From positions 1-53,596 of the forward strand of contig CAKPGR010000005.1 of assembly GCA_934155005.1 (NCBI GenBank): a stretch of 53,596 nucleotides of DNA, in the 5' to 3' direction. Position numbers and translations under genes: made by a program. The notes below the pieces were generated by a model. That model was not told the origin of the DNA. It saw only the letters and a program-made list of their open reading frames with translations, and searched no databases. The stretch's first letter is position 1, and every line of letters starts with the position of its first letter. The DNA comes from an uncultured Bacilli bacterium. GTDB taxonomy: Bacteria > Bacillota_I > Bacilli_A > RF39 > UBA660. Below, piece after piece: positions 32,959-41,596 of the stretch.

Positions 32959-33482
32959 CAAATGGTAAAGGAAGTATTGAACTTGTTACAGGAACATATA
33001 ATGCTCAAGCTGTAGCTGGTGGATATGACACATCTACACTTGATCCTAAAAGTGTTACTATTATAGATGGAACAGATACATATGCTTTTACAATAAGTGC
33101 AAAAGGAACTTTAACACTTCATGTAACAGATACAGGAGATCCTGATACTGGCGTACAAATTGTAGGAGCTAAATTTATAAGAACTGATAGTACTGGAATG
33201 ATAGTCGGAAAAGAAATTATAACTGACGGAAATGGAGATGCTATATTTAATAGTGTTCCATTTGCTGAAACGGGAAGTACTGCAATATATTATAAGCAAA
33301 TATCAGGTGATGGAGGACATACATTTGATGATACTGTTAAGTCAATTATTATGACTAAAGAGTCTGAAACAGTACAAATAATAAATCCAACAGCGCCAGT
33401 TAGAAATTTTACATTAATGGATGCAAGTTTTCCTAATATACCAATTATAGATGGTCAAATAATACTTGAAGATAATCAATAA
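32934..33482 (+). CDS. Prealbumin/Cna-B-like repeat protein without signal peptide
   Basis: The 182-aa protein has a short N-terminal beta domain (residues 1-55, HTIPITNGKGSIELVTGTYN) and a SpaA/Cna-B-like domain (about 57-150: TLTLHVTDTGDPDTGVQIVG, FIRTDSTGMIVGKEIITDGNGDAIFNSVPF), then a short C-terminal strand region. No signal, anchor, or sortase motif. GGAGGT precedes ATG 32934, which lies inside the preceding gene. It closes the group of four surface-type proteins that lack export signals. Base composition is a little less AT-rich than neighbours, as expected for Gly/Thr-rich protein. Function unknown; a structural role on the spore surface is inferred from context. Confidence 0.7.
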   Translation: MARHTIPITNGKGSIELVTGTYNAQAVAGGYDTSTLDPKSVTIIDGTDTYAFTISAKGTLTLHVTDTGDPDTGVQIVGAKFIRTDSTGMIVGKEIITDGNGDAIFNSVPFAETGSTAIYYKQISGDGGHTFDDTVKSIIMTKESETVQIINPTAPVRNFTLMDASFPNIPIIDGQIILEDNQ

Positions 33483-33535
33483 AAACTTATTTTAATATTT
33501 GACAGAAATACTAGTGTAGTAAATGTTCATTAAAT

Positions 33536-33560
33536 TGAGTAGTAATACTACTCTTTTAAT
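33536..33560 (+). terminator. Probable terminator after the surface-protein cluster
   Basis: A GAGTAGT/ACTACTC inverted repeat around AAT is followed by TTTTAATTT. End positions are approximate. The rest of the 210-bp gap up to proS holds the proS promoter and nothing else I can name. Confidence 0.55.
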
Positions 33561-33638
33561 TTGAATAATAATAATTTAAATTAAATTTTTATTAAAAAAT
33601 CATTATGGTGGTTCAGAAATAAATCTTTAATTTATTAA

Positions 33639-33667
33639 TAGACATTGGTTATTTAAAATGCTATAAT
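33639..33667 (+). promoter_or_regulatory. proS promoter
   Basis: TAGACA (33639-33644), 17-nt spacer, TATAAT (33662-33667) with extended TG at 33659. There is no T-box between it and proS, unlike thrS. Confidence 0.65.
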
Positions 33668-33692
33668 TATTATGTTAGAAAAGAGGTAACTT

Positions 33693-35120
33693 ATGAAAAA
33701 CGAAGCCATAACAAGAATGACTGATAATTTTGCTAAATGGTATACTGATGTATGTAAAAAAGCAGAATTAATGGACTATTCAAGTGTGAAGGGATTTATT
33801 ATTTATAGACCATATGGATATGCTATTTGGGAAAATATAAAAAACTATATGGACAAAAAGTTTAAAGAAACAAATCATGAAAATGTTTATATGCCTATGC
33901 TTATTCCACAAAGTTTATTAAATAAAGAAAAAGATCATGTTGAAGGTTTTGCTCCTGAATGTGCTGTTGTAACAAAAGGTGGAACAGAAGAATTGGAAGA
34001 AAATTTCGTTGTAAGACCAACAAGTGAAACATTATTTTGTGAACATTATGCGAAAATAGTTAATTCTTACCGTGATCTTCCAAAATTATATAATCAATGG
34101 TGTAGTGTTGTTAGATGGGAAAAAACAACAAGACCATTTTTACGTGGTTCAGAATTTTTATGGCAAGAAGGTCATACAATTCATGCTAGTAAGGAAGAAG
34201 CCATGGAAGAAACTATTAGAATGCTTAATATATATAAAAATACATGTGCTGATTTATTAGCTATTCCTATGATTACAGGTTTAAAAACAGAAAAAGAAAA
34301 ATTTGCAGGAGCTGAGGCAACATATACAATTGAAACATTAATGCATGATGGTAAGGCACTTCAATCAGGAACAAGTCACTATTTTGGGCAAGGATTTGCA
34401 AAAGCTTTTGATATGAAATTTCTAGATAAAGATAATAAAGAAAAATATGTTTATCAAACTTCATGGGGAGCTTCAACTAGATTAATTGGTGCTATTATAA
34501 TGGTTCATGGTGACGATAATGGGCTTGTTTTACCACCACGTGTTGCTCCAATTCAAGTTAGAATTATTCCAATTAGACAAAACGTGGAAGGGGTTCTTTT
34601 AAAGGCACATGAAATAAAAGAACAACTAAAAAGTAAAGGAATTAGAGTTGACATAGACGAGTCGGATAAATCACCTGGATATAAATTCAGTGAGGCTGAG
34701 GTTAGAGGAATACCAATTAGAATTGAAATTGGACCTAATGATATTCGCAATAATAAATGTATAATTGCTAAAAGAAATGATTATCAAAAAATCGAAACTG
34801 TATTAGATGAAAGTTTATCTGATGTAGTTATAGATTTATTAAATACTATTCATAATGAAATGTATGAAAAAGCATCAAAATATTTAAATGAGCATACAAC
34901 AAGAGTTAAAAATTATGATGAATTTAAAGATGTTTTAGAAAATAAAACTGGATTTGTAAAAGCGCCTTGGTGTGGTAAGACAGAATGCGAACTTAAAATT
35001 AAGGAAGATACTACAGCAACTACTCGTTGTATATCAGATGATGTAGTTTTTGATAGTGATAAATGTATTTGTTGTGGTGAAGACGCAAAACATATAGTTA
35101 ATTTTGCTAAATCTTATTAA
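33693..35120 (+). CDS. proS: Prolyl-tRNA synthetase, type 3 (archaeal/eukaryotic-like)
   Basis: Class II synthetase for tRNA-Pro. The 475-aa protein has no bacterial-type editing insertion. Motifs: RPYGYAIWENI near 31, motif 2 RWEKTTRPFLRGSEFLWQEGHT near 140, the Pro-site region GTSHYFGQGFAKAFD near 228, GDDNGLVLPPRVAPIQVRI leading into the anticodon domain near 275, SPGYKFSEAEVRGIPIRIEIG-type segment near 327, and a C-terminal cysteine region (CGKTEC, CICCGE) ending in Tyr, typical of type 3 enzymes. This form is common in Mollicutes and some anaerobic Firmicutes. AGAGGT precedes ATG 33693. Confidence 0.96.
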   Translation: MKNEAITRMTDNFAKWYTDVCKKAELMDYSSVKGFIIYRPYGYAIWENIKNYMDKKFKETNHENVYMPMLIPQSLLNKEKDHVEGFAPECAVVTKGGTEELEENFVVRPTSETLFCEHYAKIVNSYRDLPKLYNQWCSVVRWEKTTRPFLRGSEFLWQEGHTIHASKEEAMEETIRMLNIYKNTCADLLAIPMITGLKTEKEKFAGAEATYTIETLMHDGKALQSGTSHYFGQGFAKAFDMKFLDKDNKEKYVYQTSWGASTRLIGAIIMVHGDDNGLVLPPRVAPIQVRIIPIRQNVEGVLLKAHEIKEQLKSKGIRVDIDESDKSPGYKFSEAEVRGIPIRIEIGPNDIRNNKCIIAKRNDYQKIETVLDESLSDVVIDLLNTIHNEMYEKASKYLNEHTTRVKNYDEFKDVLENKTGFVKAPWCGKTECELKIKEDTTATTRCISDDVVFDSDKCICCGEDAKHIVNFAKSY

Positions 35121-35125
35121 ATTCC

Positions 35126-35155
35126 TTGACAGAAATATTAAAATAAAGATATAAT
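35126..35155 (+). promoter_or_regulatory. Promoter of the pilin-like adhesin gene
   Basis: TTGACA (35126-35131), 18-nt spacer, TATAAT (35150-35155), immediately after proS. Confidence 0.75.
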
Positions 35156-35180
35156 TTTTATTAGGATAGGATGTGAACAT

Positions 35181-38100
35181 ATGAAGAAGAAAGGATTTAC
35201 ACTAATAGAGTTACTGGCTGTAATAGTAATACTGGCTATAATATCAGTAATAACAGTGCCAACGATATTAGGAGTAATAGAAAAAGCCAAAAAAGGAGGC
35301 TTTGAACAAAGCGTAAAAGGAATAATAGGAACAGCTGGAATATATTATGCTAATAATTTAGATAGTATAGGTGAAAATGATAGTATAGTATTCATATGTA
35401 ATGGTAAAACATGTGAAGATAAAAATGGCAATAAACTAGATTTTAAAGGATCTGTTCCAACAAGTGGACAAATAGTTTTAAATGGTAAACAAGAAGTCAA
35501 TGTATTATCATTAAAAATGGATGGCTATTGTGCTAGTGGTACAAGCAATAATTTACAAATAGCCAAAGATTGTAAAGATATAGATTTAACTCCACCAGAG
35601 TTAGAACTAGGAAGTGCACAAACAACGACAAAAAGTATAATAGTACCAATATTAAAAAATGAAGATCCAGATTCTGGAATAATTAATACAACATGTGTCT
35701 ATGGAAAAGATACAAATTATGGGTCTAAAGGAACTATTCAAGGTAGTAGTTGTGTAATAAATAATTTAAAACCAAACACAACATATTATTATAAAATAGA
35801 AACAGAAAATGGAAGAAATCAAAAAGTAAATAAAACAGGTAAAGCAACTACATCATCATTTGGAAATATAGAGATAACATCAAATTCAAGTGATTGGGCA
35901 ACAAGTAAAACAGTAACAATTACAAGTTCAAGTAAAGAACAAGTAGAATATAGAGTTGTTCATAAAACGAGTGATGGCTATGAAGTAAAACAAGACTGGA
36001 CAAATTACAGTAAAGCATTAACAATAAATTGGATGAGCACACCAAGTAATCCAACTATGGTTTATGCAAGACTATATGATGGTGAAAATTATAGTGATGA
36101 AGCTACTTTAACAATTACTAAGATAGATACATCTGCTCCAAGTGCAAGCTTACTTGCTAGGGCAGTAAATACAAAGACAGTTACTTTAACGGCAACATGT
36201 ACTGATAATGAGTCAGGAATATCTAAGTATGAATATAGTAAAGATAATGGATCTTCTTGGGACAAAGGAACAAATGGAAGCTATACATATTCAGGACTTA
36301 AAACAGGTGCAAGTTATAACTTCAAAGTAAGATGTACAAATGGTGCAGGAACAGTAACAACATCAAATGCTGTAAGTGGAACAACAACAAGTTTTGCCGG
36401 AATAACAATAACTCCAAGTTCAAGTAATTGGACAACAAGTAAAACAGTAACAATTACAGGATCAACTGCTGATGCTAAATTACAATATAGAATATTAAGC
36501 GGAAGTACAGTAAAACAAGATTGGGCAGAGTACACAAAAGCATTAACAATAGATTGGATGAGTACACCAAGTAATCCAACAGTAATTTATGCAAGATTCT
36601 ATGATGGAACGAACTATAGTGATGAAGAAACATTTACAATCACTAAGATAGATACATCTGCTCCAAGTGCAAGTTTACTTGCTAACGCAATAAATACAAA
36701 AACAGTAACTTTAACAGCAACATGTGCGGATAATGAATCAGGAATATCTAAGTATGAATATAGTAAAGATAATGGTTCTTCTTGGGATAAAGGAACAAGT
36801 GGAAGCTATACATATTCAGGACTTAAAACAGGTGCAAGTTATAACTTTAAAGTAAGATGTACAAATGGTGCAGGAACAGTAACAACATCAAATTCTGTAA
36901 GCGGAACAACAACAAGTTTTACTGGAATAAAAATAACTCCAAGTTCAAGTAATTGGACAACAAGTAAAACAGTAACAATTACAGGATCAACTGCTGATGC
37001 TAAATTACAATATAGAATATTAAGCGGAAGTACAGTAAAACAAGATTGGGCAGAGTACACAAAAGCATTAACAATAGATTGGATGAGTACACCAAGTAAT
37101 CCAACAGTAATTTATGCAAGATTCTATGATGGAACGAACTACAGTGATGAAGAAACATTTACAATCACTAAGATAGATACAACAGCACCAAGTTTAACTT
37201 TGGGAGCTGCAACTAAAACAACAAAGAAAATAACAATTCCATTCTCAGCTAGTGATAGTGAGTCAGGAATAGCAAGTACATCTTGTGTTTATGGAACAAG
37301 CACAAGTTATGGAAGTACTGGTACAGTAAGTGGTAATACATGTGTTATAAATGGAGATAGTGGTAAGACTTATTATTATAAAATAACAACAAAAAATAAT
37401 TCTGGAATGTCAACATCAAAAACAGATAGTACGACACTTGGAACTGCTAATATAAGTGTAAGTCTAACTCAAACACCAACAGGAACAACATATGCACAAA
37501 GTAAGACATTAAAAATTACTTATGCAGCAAATAATGTATCAAAACCAAGTTATTATTTAAAAACAACAATTGCAGCAACATCAGATATTAATGCATATAG
37601 TTGTGGAACAAGTACTGATCCAGGAACATGTAGTTCGACAGCTGTAACAAGTTTAGCTGCAAATACATGGTACAAAGTATCTGGTAATGCAAGTGTAACA
37701 TTTAAGGCAAATGGTTCATTATATTCAAGAATTAATGATGGTGAATCGTATGTAGTTACAGATACACAAACTATTACAAAAATAGATACAACAAAACCAA
37801 CATTGACATTAGGTCAAATAACAAAAACAACAAAAAAAATAACAATTCCATTTACAGCTAGTGATGCTGAATCAGGAATAACAGGAACAACATGTGAATA
37901 TGGAACAAGTACAAGTTACGGAAGTAAAGGTACAGTAAGTGGAAACACATGTGTTATAAATGGCGAAAGTGGTAAGATATATTACTATAAAGTTGTAACA
38001 ACAAATGGATCTGGATTAACAGCAACACAAACAGGAAATACAGTTACTGGAAATACAGGAATTAGCTTTAACTTAACTCAAACACCAACAAGTACAACAT

Positions 38101-39722
38101 ATGCACAAAGCAAAGTAGCTAATATATCATTTACAACAAATAATGTAACAAGTCCAACATACTACATTAAAACAACTGTTACATCAACATCAGATATTAA
38201 CGCATATAGTTGTGGAACAAGTACTGATCCAGGAACATGTAGTACAACAGCTGTAACAAGCTTAGCTGCAAATACATGGTATAAAGTAGCTGGAAATACC
38301 AAAGTAACATTTAAAACAAATGGAACACTTTATGCAAGAATTAATGATGGAATAGAATATTCATCAGCAGAATCATTAACAATATCTAAGATTGATACAA
38401 CAAAACCATCTATTGCATTAGGTACAATTACAAGAACAACAAAGAAAATAACAATACCATTTACAGCTGCTGATAATGATTCAGGAATTACAAGTACATC
38501 TTGTGTTTATGGAACAAGTACAAGTTATGGAAGTACTGGTACAGTAAGTGGAAGTGCTCCAAGTTATAGTTGTGTTATAAATGGTGAAAGTGGTAAAACA
38601 TATTACTACAAAATAACAGCAACAAATGGCTCTGGATTAACAGAAACTTATACAAGCAATACAGTAATAGGTTCAACTAGCGTAGAATTTGGTATTACTC
38701 AAACACCAACAGGAACAACATATGCACAAAATAAAGTTGTAAAAGTAACATTTAATTCAAGCAATGTAACAAAACCAACATATTATGTAAAAACAACAGT
38801 AGCAACAACAAGCAGTGTAAATGCGTATAGTTGTGGAACAAGTACAAATCCAGGAACATGTAGTACAACAGCTGTAACAAGTTTAGCTGCAAATACATGG
38901 TATAAAGTAAGTGGAACAACAAATATAACATTTAAAGCAAATGGAACTGTATATGGATTAATTCATGATGGTTCAGAATATGCAACTTCATCATCACAAA
39001 CAATAACTAAGATTGATACAACAGCTCCAACAGCATCTCTTGCAACAGCAAGTGCTACAACAACATCAATGAGTTTAACAGCAACATGTGCGGATAATGA
39101 GTCAGGAATAACTAAGTATGAATTTAGTAAAGATGGTGGAACAAATTGGACAAATAATGGAACAAAAGCTGGTTATACATATACAGGTTTAACAACAGGT
39201 TCTAAATATACGTTCAAAGTAAGATGTACAAATGGGTCAGGATTACAAACTACTGCTGCAAAAGAAACAACTCTTACAAAACCAACAATTACATTTACAG
39301 AAGATCCATCAGCAGGTTCTTATGCAATGAAAAAAGCTGTTACAGTAACATTTAATAAACAAGTGGTAACAAATCCAACATATTATATTAAAACAAGTGT
39401 TGCTACAACAATAAATGAAAATGTCTATAGTTGTGGAACAAGTACAAATCCAGGAACATGTAGTACAACAGCTGTAACAAGTTTAGCTGCAAATACATGG
39501 TATAAAGTAAGTGCTAAACCAATAGTAACATTATTAGATAATGGAACAGTATATGCATTAATTTATGATGGAAGTTCATATTTAACTGCTGAAACTAGAA
39601 CAATTACGACAATAATTAAAAGAGCAGATCAAATTTACTACAATAATAGTACTTATACAAATGGTACTGATATAACAGTTCAAGCAGCAATTGAAGATTT
39701 ATATAAAAGATTATCAAAATAG
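35181..39722 (+). CDS. Giant adhesin with type IV prepilin N-terminus and repeat domains
   Basis: The 1513-aa protein begins with a class III signal: MKKKG then FTLIELLAVIVILAIISV with Glu5 of the mature form, so prepilin peptidase should cut after Gly5. Residues 6-130 look like a pilin head with two Cys pairs. The rest is three kinds of Fn3/Ig-like repeats: a type with KITIPFxASDxESGI and a CxYGTSTSYGS motif (several copies), a type with ITPSSSNWTTSKTVTITGS and YARFYDG (three copies), and a type with LTQTPTGTTYAQSK and NAYSCGTSTxPGTCS (four copies). It ends TVQAAIEDLYKRLSK, like the LDDLY motif of the exported proteins at 10967 and 14188. Pilins are normally 150-200 residues, so this size is unusual. 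No pilus assembly genes are in the window. Start ATG 35181 with GGATAGGATG upstream. Confidence 0.85.
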   Translation: MKKKGFTLIELLAVIVILAIISVITVPTILGVIEKAKKGGFEQSVKGIIGTAGIYYANNLDSIGENDSIVFICNGKTCEDKNGNKLDFKGSVPTSGQIVLNGKQEVNVLSLKMDGYCASGTSNNLQIAKDCKDIDLTPPELELGSAQTTTKSIIVPILKNEDPDSGIINTTCVYGKDTNYGSKGTIQGSSCVINNLKPNTTYYYKIETENGRNQKVNKTGKATTSSFGNIEITSNSSDWATSKTVTITSSSKEQVEYRVVHKTSDGYEVKQDWTNYSKALTINWMSTPSNPTMVYARLYDGENYSDEATLTITKIDTSAPSASLLARAVNTKTVTLTATCTDNESGISKYEYSKDNGSSWDKGTNGSYTYSGLKTGASYNFKVRCTNGAGTVTTSNAVSGTTTSFAGITITPSSSNWTTSKTVTITGSTADAKLQYRILSGSTVKQDWAEYTKALTIDWMSTPSNPTVIYARFYDGTNYSDEETFTITKIDTSAPSASLLANAINTKTVTLTATCADNESGISKYEYSKDNGSSWDKGTSGSYTYSGLKTGASYNFKVRCTNGAGTVTTSNSVSGTTTSFTGIKITPSSSNWTTSKTVTITGSTADAKLQYRILSGSTVKQDWAEYTKALTIDWMSTPSNPTVIYARFYDGTNYSDEETFTITKIDTTAPSLTLGAATKTTKKITIPFSASDSESGIASTSCVYGTSTSYGSTGTVSGNTCVINGDSGKTYYYKITTKNNSGMSTSKTDSTTLGTANISVSLTQTPTGTTYAQSKTLKITYAANNVSKPSYYLKTTIAATSDINAYSCGTSTDPGTCSSTAVTSLAANTWYKVSGNASVTFKANGSLYSRINDGESYVVTDTQTITKIDTTKPTLTLGQITKTTKKITIPFTASDAESGITGTTCEYGTSTSYGSKGTVSGNTCVINGESGKIYYYKVVTTNGSGLTATQTGNTVTGNTGISFNLTQTPTSTTYAQSKVANISFTTNNVTSPTYYIKTTVTSTSDINAYSCGTSTDPGTCSTTAVTSLAANTWYKVAGNTKVTFKTNGTLYARINDGIEYSSAESLTISKIDTTKPSIALGTITRTTKKITIPFTAADNDSGITSTSCVYGTSTSYGSTGTVSGSAPSYSCVINGESGKTYYYKITATNGSGLTETYTSNTVIGSTSVEFGITQTPTGTTYAQNKVVKVTFNSSNVTKPTYYVKTTVATTSSVNAYSCGTSTNPGTCSTTAVTSLAANTWYKVSGTTNITFKANGTVYGLIHDGSEYATSSSQTITKIDTTAPTASLATASATTTSMSLTATCADNESGITKYEFSKDGGTNWTNNGTKAGYTYTGLTTGSKYTFKVRCTNGSGLQTTAAKETTLTKPTITFTEDPSAGSYAMKKAVTVTFNKQVVTNPTYYIKTSVATTINENVYSCGTSTNPGTCSTTAVTSLAANTWYKVSAKPIVTLLDNGTVYALIYDGSSYLTAETRTITTIIKRADQIYYNNSTYTNGTDITVQAAIEDLYKRLSK
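36126..37175 (+). repeat. Tandem 525-bp repeat inside the adhesin gene
   Basis: 36126-36650 and 36651-37175 are two copies of a 175-codon unit. The second half of each (about 36400-36650 and 36925-37175) is almost identical at the base level, while the first halves differ at scattered sites, suggesting recent duplication or gene conversion. More diverged copies lie on both sides. Confidence 0.85.
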
Positions 39723-39726
39723 TAGT

Positions 39727-39762
39727 AATTATCAATGAAGAGTTTTCTCTTCTTTGATAATT
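39727..39762 (+). other. Long hairpin without T run between adhesin and lipoprotein genes
   Basis: A 16-bp stem (39727-39742 with 39747-39762, one T-T mismatch) closes a TTTT loop. No T tract follows on either strand, so it is not a standard terminator; it may protect or separate transcripts of the adhesin and lipoprotein genes. Confidence 0.6.
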
Positions 39763-39790
39763 AATATAGAATTAGAAAGAAGGAAATAAA

Positions 39791-40198
39791 ATGAAAAAGA
39801 ATCTATTAATAGCAATGTCTATGGTACTAGCATTAACGCTAGCTACAGGATGTGGATGCACAAAAAGTAAAAAAAATGAAAAAGAAGAAGTAAAAGTAAA
39901 TACAGAAAAAGAAGTAATCAAAGATCAAACAGTAGATGGACTTGAATTAACTAATACATCATTAGTAACAACAGATGGAATTTCAAAATTAACAACATTA
40001 GTTTCAAATAATACAAGTAGTGATTATGAATTAAATGAATTTACAATTATAATTAAAGATGCTAATGGAGAAGAAATTGTTAGAATTCCAGGATATGTAG
40101 GTTCAACAATTAAAGCTGGTGAATCAAAAACAATTAATAGTAGTGTAGATATCGATTTAAGTAAAGCAAAAAGTGTAGAATACGAAGTTGTTAAATAA
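39791..40198 (+). CDS. Small lipoprotein
   Basis: The 135-aa protein has a type II signal peptide with lipobox LATGC (Cys21), a charged Lys/Glu linker, and a beta-rich domain of about 85 residues (VDGLELTNTSLV, SNNTSSDYELNEFTIII, GSTIKAGESKTI) that resembles FxLYD/Ig-like domains of other Firmicutes lipoproteins. It should be anchored on the outer face of the membrane. AGAAAGAAGGA precedes ATG 39791. It follows the adhesin gene by 68 bp across a long hairpin; they may share a transcript. No ligand can be proposed. Confidence 0.82.
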   Translation: MKKNLLIAMSMVLALTLATGCGCTKSKKNEKEEVKVNTEKEVIKDQTVDGLELTNTSLVTTDGISKLTTLVSNNTSSDYELNEFTIIIKDANGEEIVRIPGYVGSTIKAGESKTINSSVDIDLSKAKSVEYEVVK

Positions 40199-40230
40199 TA
40201 AAAAAAGCAAATTATAATTTGCTTTTTTTT
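40199..40230 (+). terminator. Bidirectional terminator
   Basis: AAAAAAGCAAAT and ATTTGCTTTTTT form a 12-bp stem around TATA, with T runs usable on both strands. It serves the lipoprotein gene and the convergent FemAB-type gene. Confidence 0.85.
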
Positions 40231-40241
40231 GAAATAATTAA

Positions 40242-41486
40242 TTATCTTTTTAATATATGTCTTATAGAAAATGTATTTTTATAGATAAAATATAAAGAAT
40301 TATTAGTGATTAATTCTAAATCCCCAATGTATTCAATACATTTAGCATTAAAACCTAATTTAAATTCATTTAACCCTTTATATTTATTTTTTTCTAGTAT
40401 TGGATTTGTCATTCCTCCTAGATTAAATTTTTTTAATCCCATTTTAGAATATCTTTCAATTAATTTCCAAATCAATAAATGTTTAGAATTGAATTCTTTA
40501 TATTTAGAATCAAATCCATCCATTAGAACGTAAGCCTCATCATTATTTTTAACTACTAAAATAGAAGATGTAATAATTCCATTTGGATAATTTTTTAAAT
40601 AGTTAGTTGCTTTAATTAATTCATTTTTATATTCAATTAATAATTTGTCATTATACATTTTTTTATCAATAATTTTTTCATTATTAATTTTATTTAACAT
40701 TTTGTTTAATTTAGAACAATTATTTTCTTGTTGGTGATATTTTTTAGTAATATATTTTAAATACTTATTAGTATCTAACTTTGTAAAGAAGAATTCTATA
40801 TTATTACCTTTTTTAAAATATTTATAACAGTCTTTAAAATAATTTAAGTCTCTAGGATATTTGTTAGCAGTTTGTAAATATAAATATTCAAGATTTTTAT
40901 CTGTTCCTTTGTATACTTTAATCCCTCTTTTTTCGGCTGATCTAATTTTAGTTTTATATTTTTTTGTTATATTATTAAATAACATATAATATGGTAAATC
41001 TAAATCAATTACTGCTTCATATCTAGGTTTTAAAGCTTCAAAGTAATAATTAAAACCAAAGTGATAATAATCTAATCTTTTTAAATTATCAAATATTTTA
41101 TTAAAATAATTATTTTCACTTATAATATTATACTTTGTATCATATATATTTTTTATAATCATGGGACTTAATTTTATAGCAATGATATTTTTTTTCCCTA
41201 AGTATTTTTTTAAAAGGTTAGTAAATGTTTCAACTAAGAAGTCATTATTATAATCGATTAAAAATCCTCTTGGTGCATAAGCATATTTAAAATTGTCTTT
41301 CTTTTCAATTAAAATAAGGGTTGTAGCAATTATATTATCATTTTCATCAATCATTCCTAAGAAAGAAACTTCAAATTTTTGATTGTTCATTACAAACCCA
41401 TATTCAGGTGTTTGATATAAAGATTTTAAATTATAATTTAAATTAAAATTTCTAAATTCATCTGCTGTTAATTCCTTAATATACAT
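40242..41486 (-). CDS. FemAB/MurM-type peptidoglycan aminoacyltransferase
   Basis: Enzymes of this family add amino acids from aminoacyl-tRNA to lipid II to form the peptidoglycan cross-bridge. The 414-aa protein has two GNAT-like domains: YQTPEYGFVM near 26 and APRGFLIDY near 72 in the first, KIRSAEKRGIKVYKGT near 182 and the C-terminal GGMTNPILEKNKYKGLNEFKLGF near 370-390 in the second. A charged helical arm of about 60 residues (250-305) matches the seryl-tRNA-synthetase-like coiled coil of Fem proteins. AAGGAG lies upstream of ATG 41486 on this strand, with an extended -10 (TGTTATAAT) at about 41515-41523. It is divergent from murD. Confidence 0.9.
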   Translation of the reverse strand: MYIKELTADEFRNFNLNYNLKSLYQTPEYGFVMNNQKFEVSFLGMIDENDNIIATTLILIEKKDNFKYAYAPRGFLIDYNNDFLVETFTNLLKKYLGKKNIIAIKLSPMIIKNIYDTKYNIISENNYFNKIFDNLKRLDYYHFGFNYYFEALKPRYEAVIDLDLPYYMLFNNITKKYKTKIRSAEKRGIKVYKGTDKNLEYLYLQTANKYPRDLNYFKDCYKYFKKGNNIEFFFTKLDTNKYLKYITKKYHQQENNCSKLNKMLNKINNEKIIDKKMYNDKLLIEYKNELIKATNYLKNYPNGIITSSILVVKNNDEAYVLMDGFDSKYKEFNSKHLLIWKLIERYSKMGLKKFNLGGMTNPILEKNKYKGLNEFKLGFNAKCIEYIGDLELITNNSLYFIYKNTFSIRHILKR

Positions 41487-41544
41487 AAAATCAACTCCTT
41501 AACTAAATTATTTAATTATAACATATTTTATTATAAAAAACAAA

Positions 41545-41573
41545 TTGTAAAAATTTGTGTATTGTAATATAAT
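41545..41573 (+). promoter_or_regulatory. murD promoter
   Basis: TTGTAA (41545-41550), 17-nt spacer, TATAAT (41568-41573), within the divergent gap shared with the FemAB-type gene. Confidence 0.7.
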
Positions 41574-41596
41574 TATCATTATAGAGGTGATTTGAT

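Noticed and set aside
29485..33482. Prophage tail-fibre module
   Set aside because: Collagen-like modules occur in phage tails, but no terminase, capsid, holin, integrase or other phage gene is in the window, and a sigma-K-like promoter is present.
33483..33692. T-box or other riboswitch before proS
   Set aside because: No TGGNACC core or leader fold is seen; an ordinary promoter (33639-33667) explains the gap. The TTGACA at 33498 has no matching -10 box.
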